The notes beneath the pieces were generated by a model. It was given only the letters and a program-made list of their open reading frames with translations, was not told where the DNA came from and ran no database searches. A stretch of DNA of 7,481 nt. Source: Myxococcota bacterium. Its GTDB lineage: Bacteria > Myxococcota > Polyangia > GCA-2747355 > JAKLHH01. Positions 1 through 5,865 of this stretch are shown here, one piece after another. The first letter of the stretch is position 1. Each line of letters begins with the position of its first letter. The stretch lies in assembly GCA_022710245.1 (NCBI GenBank), contig JAKLHH010000344.1, positions 1 through 7,481 of the forward strand, given 5' to 3'. A program made the translations under genes and the position numbers.

Positions 1-15
1 CACTGGGCGCGCGCC

Positions 16-25
16 GTGGTACCAT
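16..25 (+). promoter_or_regulatory. Putative extended -10 promoter element of the Cys-rich lipoprotein gene
   Basis: The bases GTGGTACCAT contain a TGn extension followed by TACCAT, which resembles an extended -10 element. It would put a transcript start around position 32 and give a leader of about 20 nt that includes the GAGGGG ribosome site before the ATG at 53. Any -35 box would fall at or beyond the left edge of the window, so it cannot be judged. The support is similarity to three other boxes in this window that also lie just upstream of starts. Confidence 0.35.
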
Positions 26-52
26 GGGCCCAGACAGCGCTGAGGGGACCTC

Positions 53-811
53 ATGCAGAGCCGTCGTGCTGTGGTGGCCGTGCTCCTCGGGACCGCGTGG
101 GTCACCAGCTGCGGCGAGGCGCGGTCGAGCCACGACGCGCGGGTGATCGATCAGCGGCAGAGCCAGGCGTCGGAGGACCTCCGCTGCGAGTGCATCCCCG
201 AGGAGGAGTGGACGGGCTACGGGAGCTGCCAGCCCTCGTTCAGCTGGGGGTGCCGCCGTGATCCGACGCCGTGGACCACACCGGCGCCAGCCGACTGCTG
301 GCGCGTCGGCTTCGATCCCCACACGCGCTGCCTGAAGCCCGTCATCGTCAGCGGCTGTCTCGCCGGGGGCTGCGGTCATGTGGATCCCCCACCAGCGCCC
401 GACTGCAGCGTGAGCGACCTCAATCAGTCCTGCGGGCCCAAGGGCGCCACGCTCTGCGCCTCCCCGCAGGGCGCCTGCCTGGCCTTCACAGAGAGCGCGG
501 GCCTCTGCACCTGCCACTGCACCGTCGACGATCCGGCGACTGCGGCCAGCGAGGACAGCTGCCCCGACCCCAAGCACTTCGCCTGCGGGCGCCTCCCGAT
601 GGGCGACGGCACGAGGGCCTCGCTCTGCGTCCGTCGCTGCCGCCCGGAGCGCGGGACGAACCCCTGCCCGGCACCGCTCGCCTGCCACCCCGGCTCGGGA
701 GACCTGGTCGGGCTGCCGGGCCAGGCCGTCTGCCTCATGCTCGCCTGCACCGACGACGACGCCTGCACGCCGCCGCGCCGCTGCGACCTCGCGAGCGGCG
801 CCTGCCTCTGA
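53..811 (+). CDS. Cysteine-rich secreted lipoprotein of unknown function
   Basis: I do not recognise a named family. The 252-residue product begins with a short basic stretch and a hydrophobic segment ending in a lipobox (V17-T18-S19-C20), so it should be exported, lipidated on Cys20 and membrane-anchored. The mature part holds 26 further cysteines spread over residues 45-251, an even number that would allow 13 disulfides, including a CTCHC cluster at 152-156. The C-terminal stretch (about 232-251, CTDDDAC...CDLASGAC) resembles the short Cys-rich modules common in myxobacterial surface proteins, an impression from family knowledge rather than a search. The ATG at 53 is preceded by GAGGGG five bases upstream, which fixes the start. 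It appears monocistronic: 200 bp separate it from the next gene. Role inferred only as an extracellular or periplasmic structural or binding protein. Confidence 0.85.
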   Translation: MQSRRAVVAVLLGTAWVTSCGEARSSHDARVIDQRQSQASEDLRCECIPEEEWTGYGSCQPSFSWGCRRDPTPWTTPAPADCWRVGFDPHTRCLKPVIVSGCLAGGCGHVDPPPAPDCSVSDLNQSCGPKGATLCASPQGACLAFTESAGLCTCHCTVDDPATAASEDSCPDPKHFACGRLPMGDGTRASLCVRRCRPERGTNPCPAPLACHPGSGDLVGLPGQAVCLMLACTDDDACTPPRRCDLASGACL

Positions 812-1011
812 GCGCCGCGCAGCAGCTCGAGGAGCAGCGCCCGCAGCGTGCGCATCCGTGCGCCGCCTGATCGACCCGCTGCTCCAGCCACTGGCTGCTG
901 CACCCGCCGGCGGCCCGGCTCACCAACTCTTCCGAATCTCGCGAGGCGACTCTCCGGCGGCGCTGGCCCCTCTCTTGCTGAAACGAGCAGAAGCAACCAC
1001 GAGGTGACCCG

Positions 1012-1383
1012 ATGAGAGCCCCCGCGTCGATGATCCGTGCACTCCTGATCGCCCTCAGCCTCCTCCTCGCCGTGCCCGCCTTCGCCCGCAAGGGCCAGGG
1101 CACGGCCGCACCGACGCCGGCCAGGCCAGCCGTCAGCAGCATCTCGATGCCGCTCGGCAAGAACCAGATCCGGCTGCCGACGGTGCGCGAGCGCCGCGGC
1201 GACGGCTCGCTCCTCGTCAAGACGAGCGTCGTCGACCTCAAGAGCGGCGTGCTCACCACGAGCTGGGGCCGCCAGGTGCGCGGCAAGGACGGCCGCTTCC
1301 AGGCGGGCTTCGTGCAGACCGGCAAGACCTCGGTCAAGACCGATCCCCGCTCCTGGGCCGCCTACCTCAAGCAGAGCCGCTGA
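1012..1383 (+). CDS. Small secreted hypothetical protein with Sec signal peptide
   Basis: The 123-residue product is not recognised. It starts with a clear Sec-type signal: a basic N-terminus, a Leu/Ala-rich core at about residues 8-21 and an A-F-A cleavage site at 23-25. The mature protein of about 98 residues is basic, has no cysteines, and consists of a short Ala/Pro/Thr linker (30-40) followed by a part rich in charged and beta-forming residues, with Trp at 84 and 115. No lipobox or further membrane segment is visible, so a soluble periplasmic or extracellular location is inferred. An AGGTG ribosome site lies about seven bases before the ATG at 1012. A second in-frame ATG at residue 7 would keep the signal peptide, so the start could be shorter. 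Codon use matches the neighbours. It is followed by a hairpin and then by the promoter region of the next operon, so it is probably transcribed alone. Confidence 0.75.
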   Translation: MRAPASMIRALLIALSLLLAVPAFARKGQGTAAPTPARPAVSSISMPLGKNQIRLPTVRERRGDGSLLVKTSVVDLKSGVLTTSWGRQVRGKDGRFQAGFVQTGKTSVKTDPRSWAAYLKQSR

Positions 1384-1396
1384 GCTCCGTTCACCC

Positions 1397-1427
1397 TCGA
1401 TCTTCGCCGCTCCGCGATGAAGGTCGA
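1397..1427 (+). terminator. Hairpin after the small secreted protein gene, possible terminator
   Basis: Bases 1397-1405 (TCGATCTTC) can pair with 1419-1427 (GAAGGTCGA). This gives a 9-bp stem with one T-G wobble and a 13-base loop, starting 14 bases after the stop codon at 1381-1383. There is no proper T-run after the stem, only ATT, so an intrinsic terminator is plausible but unproven. The right arm also overlaps the left half of the inverted repeat at 1422-1439, so the stem could have a regulatory role instead. Confidence 0.35.
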
Positions 1428-1439
1428 ATTCGATCGACC
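1422..1439 (+). promoter_or_regulatory. Inverted repeat, candidate operator of the SDR-sulfotransferase operon
   Basis: GGTCGA at 1422-1427 and TCGACC at 1434-1439 form a perfect inverted repeat with a six-base spacer. A smaller perfect palindrome, TCGAATTCGA (1424-1433), lies within it. The right half coincides with the proposed -35 box, so a bound repressor would block RNA polymerase. No regulator gene is present in this window, so the binding protein is unknown. Confidence 0.4.
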
Positions 1440-1462
1440 CACCCCGCTCGCGCCCGCATAAT
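1434..1462 (+). promoter_or_regulatory. Putative sigma70-type promoter of the SDR-sulfotransferase-DUF1214 operon
   Basis: TCGACC (1434-1439) resembles a TTGACA -35 box with two mismatches. After a 17-base spacer, CATAAT (1457-1462) matches the TATAAT -10 box in five of six positions. CATAAT is conspicuous in such GC-rich DNA. Initiation would be near 1469, giving a leader of about 20-26 nt ahead of the SDR gene. Confidence 0.5.
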
Positions 1463-1488
1463 CGCGCCCCGCCAGTCGAGGTGCAGAG

Positions 1489-2409
1489 GTGCTGATGCGC
1501 TGTCGTGGTCGGTCTCGCACAAGCTCACGCTTCCGTGAGCGCTACGGACCCTGGGCGCTGGTCGCCGGCGGGAGCGAGGGGATCGGCGGCGCCTGGGCCG
1601 ACCTCGCCGCCGGCCACGGGCTCTCGGTGGCGCTGATCGCGAGGCGCCCCGACCGGCTGGAGCGAAAGCGCGCGGAGCTCGAGCGGCGCTTCGGCGTCGA
1701 GACGCTGGCCATCGCGCACGACCTCGCGGCGCCCGAGCTCCTCGACCACCTCCGCGAGCGACTCGACGGTCGCGAGGTCGGTCTGCTCGTCTACAACGCG
1801 GCGCTCGCCTCGGTGGGCGGGTTCTTCGAGCACCCGCTCGCCTTCGAGCTGCAGCGGCTCGCCGTGAACTGCCTGGGGCCGCTGGCGCTGAGCCATCACT
1901 TCGGCCTGCAGATGGCGCGGCGCGGCCGCGGCGGCATCGTGCTGATGAGCAGCGGCGTGGGGCTGATCGGGAGCCCGTACTACACGCACTACGCGGCGAC
2001 CAAGGCGTACGACCTCGGCCTGGCCGAGGGGCTCTGGTTCGAGCTTCGCCCTCACGGCGTCGACGTGCTCGCCTGCGTCGCCGGGCTGACCAGCTCGCCG
2101 GGGCTCGCCGAGGCGCTGGCCAGCGGCGCGGCGAGGGGGGAGTTCGTGATGACCCCCGAGCAGGTCGTGGCCGAGGCCGCGCTGGCGCTCGGTGCGCGTC
2201 CGAGCGTCATCGTCGGCGCCCCGAACCGGCGCAAGCTGGCGCTCCTCACCCGCCTGCTGCCGAGGGCGCTCGGCGTGAAGGCGATCGGCGCGCACGCGCT
2301 CAAGAACTTCCTCGGGGGCCGGCGCCCCGAGCTTCCCGCGGAGAGAGACGATGACAGCGACCATCGAGCCCAAGCCGCTGCCCCTGCGCTGGCTCAACCA
2401 GATCGGTGA
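1489..2409 (+). CDS. SDR-family NAD(P)-dependent oxidoreductase
   Basis: This 306-residue protein is a classical short-chain dehydrogenase/reductase, expected to interconvert a carbonyl and an alcohol with NAD(P)H in the cytosol. A typical family lead-in (RERYGPWA, 16-23) precedes the cofactor loop AGGSEGIG (26-33), where Ala replaces the usual Thr of TGxxxGxG. Two arginines after the second strand (ARRPDR, 51-56) suggest NADP(H). Further marks are D78, the NAA motif at 103-105, N127, the catalytic serine region (S154-S155) and YAATK with Y168 and K172. The usual PG after strand six is AG (198-199). GTG at 1489 and ATG at 1495 are both possible starts; the ATG has the better-placed AGAGG. The 3' end overlaps the sulfotransferase gene by 59 nt, so the last 20 or so residues may be an unconstrained tail. 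First gene of a likely three-gene operon; substrate unknown. Confidence 0.92.
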   Translation: MLMRCRGRSRTSSRFRERYGPWALVAGGSEGIGGAWADLAAGHGLSVALIARRPDRLERKRAELERRFGVETLAIAHDLAAPELLDHLRERLDGREVGLLVYNAALASVGGFFEHPLAFELQRLAVNCLGPLALSHHFGLQMARRGRGGIVLMSSGVGLIGSPYYTHYAATKAYDLGLAEGLWFELRPHGVDVLACVAGLTSSPGLAEALASGAARGEFVMTPEQVVAEAALALGARPSVIVGAPNRRKLALLTRLLPRALGVKAIGAHALKNFLGGRRPELPAERDDDSDHRAQAAAPALAQPDR

Positions 2410-3610
2410 GCTCGCCGAGGCGCTCGGCCGCCCCTTCCCGAGGCTCGACGCCGAGGCGATGAAGCGGGCCGCCCGCCGCAAGACCGGCCTCGCGGACTTC
2501 GGCCCGCCAGACTTCGAGGAGGGGCTCGCGCGGCTGGTCGCGTCGATCGAGCGCGACTCGCGGCTCTCGGCGCTGGGTCGCGTGCTGGCCCAGCAGACCA
2601 TCACGCAGCTGCTGCGGCACCGCCTGAACATCACCGAGCACGTCATGCGCCACCCCGAGGTCCTCGGCGAGGAGATCCGGCGACCGCTCTTCATCCTCGG
2701 CCTCCCGCGCACGGGCACCACCATCACGCACAACCTCCTCAGCCAGGACCCGGCGAACCGCTACCCGATGGTGTGGGAGGTCTTCGAGCCCTGGCCGCCG
2801 GTGGACCCGAGGACGATGGAGCGGGACCGGCGCGTCAGGCTGGCGGACTGGAACTACCGCATCGCCTACTACCTCTCGCCGCGGATGGTCACGGCGCACC
2901 CGATCCACCCCTGGCACGCGCAGGAGTGCGCGCTGCTGATGTCGATCGACTTCTACAGCCATCAGTTCTTCGTCATGTTCGGGTGCTCGAGCTACCAGCG
3001 CTGGCTCGTCGAGCAGAACCCGCCCTGGCAGTACGACCGGCACAAGCTCTACCTGCAGCTGATGCAGTCGGGCGGGCTGCGCAAGGAGCGCTGGCTCCTC
3101 AAGTCCCCGCCGCACCTCGCGCGGCTCGAGGAGCTCCTGCGGGTCTACCCGGACGCCTGCATCGTGCAGACGCATCGCGACCCGCTGACCACGGTCGTCT
3201 CGATGGCGAGCCTCGGCGCGCTGGTGCTGCAGGTGGCGTGCGAGCGCATCGACTTTCACCGCCTGGGCCGCGAGTACCTGGAGATCATGGAGCGGATGCT
3301 GCGAGAGAACGTGGAGCAGCGCCGGCGGCTCGAGGCGCGCGGCGCGCAGTTCATCGACCTGCAGATGGACGAGATCGTCCGCGACCCGCTGAGCAGCGTC
3401 GAGCGCATCTATCGCAAGTTCGACCTCGAGCTGACCGAGGCGGCGCGCACCCGGATGACCGCGTTCATGCGGCAGGCCGCCGCCGAGAAGAGGAAGCACG
3501 AGCACCGCTACGAGGCGGCCGACTTCGGCATCGACCGGGCCAGGGACGCGGGGCGGTTCGAGTTCTACACCGACTACTTCGGGCTGCCGGGGAAGGAGCG
3601 TGCGGCGTGA
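2351..3610 (+). CDS. PAPS-dependent sulfotransferase (Sulfotransfer_3 type)
   Basis: Sulfotransferases of this family move a sulfuryl group from PAPS to a hydroxyl (or amine) of a small molecule. The 419-residue protein has the 5'-phosphosulfate loop GLPRTGTT at 117-124, followed by a helix. The LLKSPPH stretch (249-255) and HRDP with the following TVVSM (275-285) correspond to the region that binds the PAPS 3'-phosphate. His182-186 in TAHPIHPWH is a candidate for active-site residues, by inference only. The N-terminal 110 residues are helical, as is common in the bacterial members found in mycobacteria and proteobacteria. No signal or membrane segment is present, so it is cytosolic. The ATG at 2351 has GGAG seven bases upstream, inside the end of the SDR gene (59-nt overlap). 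Its stop overlaps the next gene's GTG start, implying coupled translation. The acceptor substrate is unknown. Confidence 0.93.
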   Translation: MTATIEPKPLPLRWLNQIGELAEALGRPFPRLDAEAMKRAARRKTGLADFGPPDFEEGLARLVASIERDSRLSALGRVLAQQTITQLLRHRLNITEHVMRHPEVLGEEIRRPLFILGLPRTGTTITHNLLSQDPANRYPMVWEVFEPWPPVDPRTMERDRRVRLADWNYRIAYYLSPRMVTAHPIHPWHAQECALLMSIDFYSHQFFVMFGCSSYQRWLVEQNPPWQYDRHKLYLQLMQSGGLRKERWLLKSPPHLARLEELLRVYPDACIVQTHRDPLTTVVSMASLGALVLQVACERIDFHRLGREYLEIMERMLRENVEQRRRLEARGAQFIDLQMDEIVRDPLSSVERIYRKFDLELTEAARTRMTAFMRQAAAEKRKHEHRYEAADFGIDRARDAGRFEFYTDYFGLPGKERAA

Positions 3611-4845
3611 GGCGCGAGGAGCTCCTCGAGGCTGCCGCGCGTGTCCTCGGCCGCCTGCGCGGCACGCTGGCGAGAGGGCGCGCGCGAGAGGCCGCCCTGC
3701 CGCTCGAGCGAGCGTGGCAGGCGTGGGCCGCCGCCGTCGCCCGGGTCGACGAGGCCGTGCGCCATCACCCCGCGATCGGCGCCGAGACGCTCCACGCGGA
3801 GGCCTACCGCTTCCTCGCCGGCCAGGTCGCCCTCGCCAGCCTCAAGAACGTCGGCTACGGCGACCCCGATCAGCCGGTGCTCTTCCGCTCGCAGGGCATC
3901 GGCTACAAGTGGGGCTTCTCGAACCCCGACACGCTCTACATCTCGGCGGTGGTGGCGGACGATCGCGAGTACCGCCTCAGCGGCACGCTGGGGACGTGCA
4001 ACCAGACCATCATCGGCACCTACACGGGCGGCACCTCCGACGCGCGGGTCGGTGAGCGGATCGGCGGGCACGAGCTCCAGCTCGGGCCGGATGGCTCCTT
4101 CGAGCTCTTCATCGGCCGCAGCCCGCGGCGGTCACACGCGATCCGGCCCGTCGACGGCGCGCAGACCCTCGCCATCTACCAGGTCTTCGCCGACTGGGAG
4201 CGCGAGCGGAAGGGGGAGCTGCACCTCGAGTGTCTCTCGCCGAGGGCGCAGCCAGCGCTCACGCGCGCGGAGATCGGCCGGCGCCTCACGCGCGCGAGCC
4301 AGGAGCTCGAGAGCTACGTCGCGGACTGGATCGGCATCGGGCTCAAGCTCGACCTCATCCCCGCCAACACCGCCACCCCGCCTCGCGAGATCCAGCTGGC
4401 GCACAAGGACACCTTCTTCACCACCGGCAGGTGGAAGCTGCGCCCGGGGGAGGGCCTGCTCGTCGAGGTCGCTCGCCCCGAGCCCTGCCGCTACTGGGGG
4501 TGGTGCCTCTACTCGCCCTGGTCGGAGACGCTCGACTACGAGGGGCGGCAGACGAGCCTCAACCACGCGCAGGCGGCGGCGGATGGGGACGGCGTGATCC
4601 GCGTGGTCATCAGCGAGAGCGACCCCGGCGTCCCCGGCTGGCTCGACTGCGCGGGCCACCCCGAGGGGACCTTCGCCTGGCGGGCCACGACGCCGACCGC
4701 GCCGCAGACCCCGCGAGCCAGGGTCGTGAGCCTGGCGGAGCTGCAGCGGCACCTCCCCGCCGGGAGCCGCACCGTCAGCCCCGACGAGCGCGCGGAGGCG
4801 CTGCGGGTCCGCCGGCGACACCTCGCCCACCGCATGTCCCCCTGA
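3607..4845 (+). CDS. DUF1214-type protein linked to sulfotransferase and SDR
   Basis: The 412-residue product looks like the DUF1214-containing proteins encoded beside sulfotransferases and SDRs in actinobacteria and proteobacteria. This is recognised from the C-terminal pattern, not from a search. Visible marks are DGSFELFIG (162-170), the segment RYWGWCLYSPWSETLDY (295-311), the QTSLNHAQA stretch (315-323), DPGVPGWLD (339-347) and the HPEGTFAWR end of the domain (351-359). These are followed by an Arg-rich tail that is usual for the group. The N-terminal 80 residues are helical and lack a signal peptide. No catalytic residues are established for this family, so I assign no reaction. The chosen start is GTG at 3607, which overlaps the sulfotransferase stop (GTGA). 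The same frame is open further upstream, but that part is antisense-like shadow inside the sulfotransferase gene. Operon position suggests it acts on or binds the same substrate. Confidence 0.85.
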   Translation: MRREELLEAAARVLGRLRGTLARGRAREAALPLERAWQAWAAAVARVDEAVRHHPAIGAETLHAEAYRFLAGQVALASLKNVGYGDPDQPVLFRSQGIGYKWGFSNPDTLYISAVVADDREYRLSGTLGTCNQTIIGTYTGGTSDARVGERIGGHELQLGPDGSFELFIGRSPRRSHAIRPVDGAQTLAIYQVFADWERERKGELHLECLSPRAQPALTRAEIGRRLTRASQELESYVADWIGIGLKLDLIPANTATPPREIQLAHKDTFFTTGRWKLRPGEGLLVEVARPEPCRYWGWCLYSPWSETLDYEGRQTSLNHAQAAADGDGVIRVVISESDPGVPGWLDCAGHPEGTFAWRATTPTAPQTPRARVVSLAELQRHLPAGSRTVSPDERAEALRVRRRHLAHRMSP

Positions 4846-4876
4846 TGGCAGGCCCGCCACGACGGGGAGCAGGCCG

Positions 4877-4900
4877 GCCAGCTGGCGCTCGGCTCAGCGC
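4877..4900. other. Palindrome and short hairpin between convergent gene ends
   Basis: Between the DUF1214 gene (ending 4845) and the minus-strand membrane protein gene (ending 4894) lie a perfect 10-bp palindrome, GCCAGCTGGC (4877-4886), and a 5-bp stem, GCGCT/AGCGC (4885-4889 with 4896-4900), with a six-base loop that overlaps the latter's stop codon. The two are alternatives because they share bases. No T-run follows on either strand, so bidirectional termination is only a possibility. Confidence 0.25.
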
Positions 4901-5745
4901 TCCTGCTTCTCGCCGCGCAGCAGCTCGAAGAGCACGGGCACCAGCACCAGCCCGAGGCTGATGCCGATCGCCAGGCCCGGCCGCGCCTCGATGGCGGAGC
5001 GGAGGCTCGCGATCCGCGAGCCGAGGGTGTCCGAGCCGAGGAGGAGGACCACGCCGTAGCCGAGCCCGGTGCCGAGGATCGCGACGAGCGGGAGCGCCAG
5101 GGCGCGCGGCAGCCGCCGGAAGGGCGCGGTGAGGAAGCGCAGGACGGGGATCAGCAGCGAGGCGGTGGCGAGGTAGTTGACGAAGAACATCCCCACCGTC
5201 ATCACGCCGAACCAGAACGCGCGCTGCTCGAGGGGCCAGCTCGCCGGCGGGCTCGGGTCGATGGGCCCGATGGAGAGCTGCCAGGTCTGCAGCACGACCA
5301 CCGCGAGGTAGCTGAAGGCCAGCGTGAAGGAGACCTTCACCGGGAGCGAGCGGATGCGCATCCAGCCCGGCAGCCCGCTCGTCTGCCGGCCGTAGTCGAG
5401 GCCGCCCTCGAGGAGGCCCTCGACGAGCAGGAGCGGGAGCTGCGCGAAGAGGATCGCCTCCGCGAGACCCGCCGGGAGCCGCACCGCCACCTCGGAGAAG
5501 CGCGAGGCGAGCGCGAGCCCGTGGAGGATCGCGGTGAGCGCGAAGAAGGGCGCGAGCTGCGCGGGGCGGGCGCCGCGGCGCGCGTCGGCCGGCGCTGGAG
5601 AGGCCTCGGTCCCGGTCTCGGCCTCGGTCTCGGTCTCCTCGTCAAGCTCGGCGGTGGTGGTCATCGCCGGCGAGGATAGCACCGGCGCCCCGAGGATGAG
5701 CACAAGGGAGGCAAGGATCCACCCCGCGCGGCGCACGCCCGCCAC
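4894..5745 (-). CDS. Polytopic inner-membrane protein of unknown function
   Basis: The 283-residue product is not recognised. From the GTG at 5745 it begins with a signal-like segment (basic residues, a hydrophobic core at about 9-19, then APVLSSPA at 20-27). An acidic, low-complexity Glu/Thr/Ala stretch follows (33-49), then about six membrane segments near 62-80, 91-110, 137-157, 175-200, 215-236 and 257-276. It ends in a short charged tail (RGEKQER). The GTG has AGGAG and GGGAG upstream, and codons 1-27 show the coding-type base bias (24 of 27 end in G or C). A competing start is the ATG at 5664 (256 residues, no signal segment), which lacks a ribosome site but has a promoter-like box directly upstream. 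The Glu/Thr stretch comes from a tandem six-base repeat. The gene is divergent from another membrane protein gene, 120 bp away. Function unknown. Confidence 0.75.
   Translation of the reverse strand: MAGVRRAGWILASLVLILGAPVLSSPAMTTTAELDEETETEAETGTEASPAPADARRGARPAQLAPFFALTAILHGLALASRFSEVAVRLPAGLAEAILFAQLPLLLVEGLLEGGLDYGRQTSGLPGWMRIRSLPVKVSFTLAFSYLAVVVLQTWQLSIGPIDPSPPASWPLEQRAFWFGVMTVGMFFVNYLATASLLIPVLRFLTAPFRRLPRALALPLVAILGTGLGYGVVLLLGSDTLGSRIASLRSAIEARPGLAIGISLGLVLVPVLFELLRGEKQER
5603..5638 (-). repeat. Tandem six-base repeat inside the membrane protein gene
   Basis: About six imperfect copies of a hexamer (GAG[A/G]CC on the coding strand, one copy GGGACC) run through this stretch. They encode alternating Glu and Thr/Ala, residues 37-48. 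Because the unit is six bases, gain or loss of copies would keep the reading frame and change only the length of the acidic linker. Confidence 0.7.
5673..5682 (-). promoter_or_regulatory. Promoter-like box ahead of the alternative start at 5664
   Basis: On the minus strand this reads GTGCTATCCT, a TGn-TATCCT extended -10 shape, ending eight bases before the ATG at 5664. If active, it would produce a leaderless or nearly leaderless transcript that begins translation at that ATG. It lies inside the reading frame that starts at 5745 (codons Val-Leu-Ser), so it may be chance. Confidence 0.3.
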
Positions 5746-5845
5746 CCGCTCCCAGCTCCTCAGCTCCCCCGGGCTCGCGCTCTTGCAGGCGTGCGCGGCG
5801 CGCCGCGGCGGGCGCGGAGGGAGCCTGATCCGGAAGAGCCGGCTC

Positions 5846-5855
5846 GTGCTACCGT
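5846..5855 (+). promoter_or_regulatory. Putative extended -10 promoter element of the Arg-tract membrane protein gene
   Basis: GTGCTACCGT contains TG, one base, then TACCGT, ending ten bases before the ATG at 5866. Initiation six to eight bases downstream would leave a leader of only two to four bases. No convincing -35 box is visible about 17 bases upstream. The lack of a ribosome site before the ATG fits a very short leader. Confidence 0.4.
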
Positions 5856-5865
5856 AGTCCTCAGG

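Noticed and set aside
975..996. Possible stem TTGCT/AGCAA and a TTGCTG -35-like box before the small secreted protein gene
   Set aside because: The stem has only five pairs with a 12-base gap, and no -10-like sequence follows the box at a suitable distance.
812..1011. Spacer of 200 bp between the two secreted protein genes examined for a small gene, RNA or terminator
   Set aside because: Only short GC-rich self-complementary bits (such as GCTC/GAGC) were seen; no supported reading frame, RNA structure or T-run.
1525..2733. Long minus-strand open frame opposite the SDR gene (402 codons)
   Set aside because: Crosses the SDR/sulfotransferase junction, has low-complexity Arg/Glu/Gln composition, and has no promoter or ribosome site; the + strand gene has all SDR motifs.
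2300..3505. Long minus-strand open frame opposite the sulfotransferase gene (401 codons)
   Set aside because: Typical antisense shadow in GC-rich coding DNA: rich in Arg, Leu, Val, His and Asp, with no recognisable domain. The + strand gene has clear PAPS motifs.
2773..3606. In-frame upstream extension of the DUF1214 gene to an ATG at 2773
   Set aside because: This part lies wholly inside the sulfotransferase gene in another frame and encodes Arg/Ala/Gly/Pro-rich sequence without family character. The GTG at 3607 in the GTGA overlap is the natural start.
4132..4860. Minus-strand open frame opposite the DUF1214 gene
   Set aside because: Shadow composition and no domain; the opposite strand is confidently coding.
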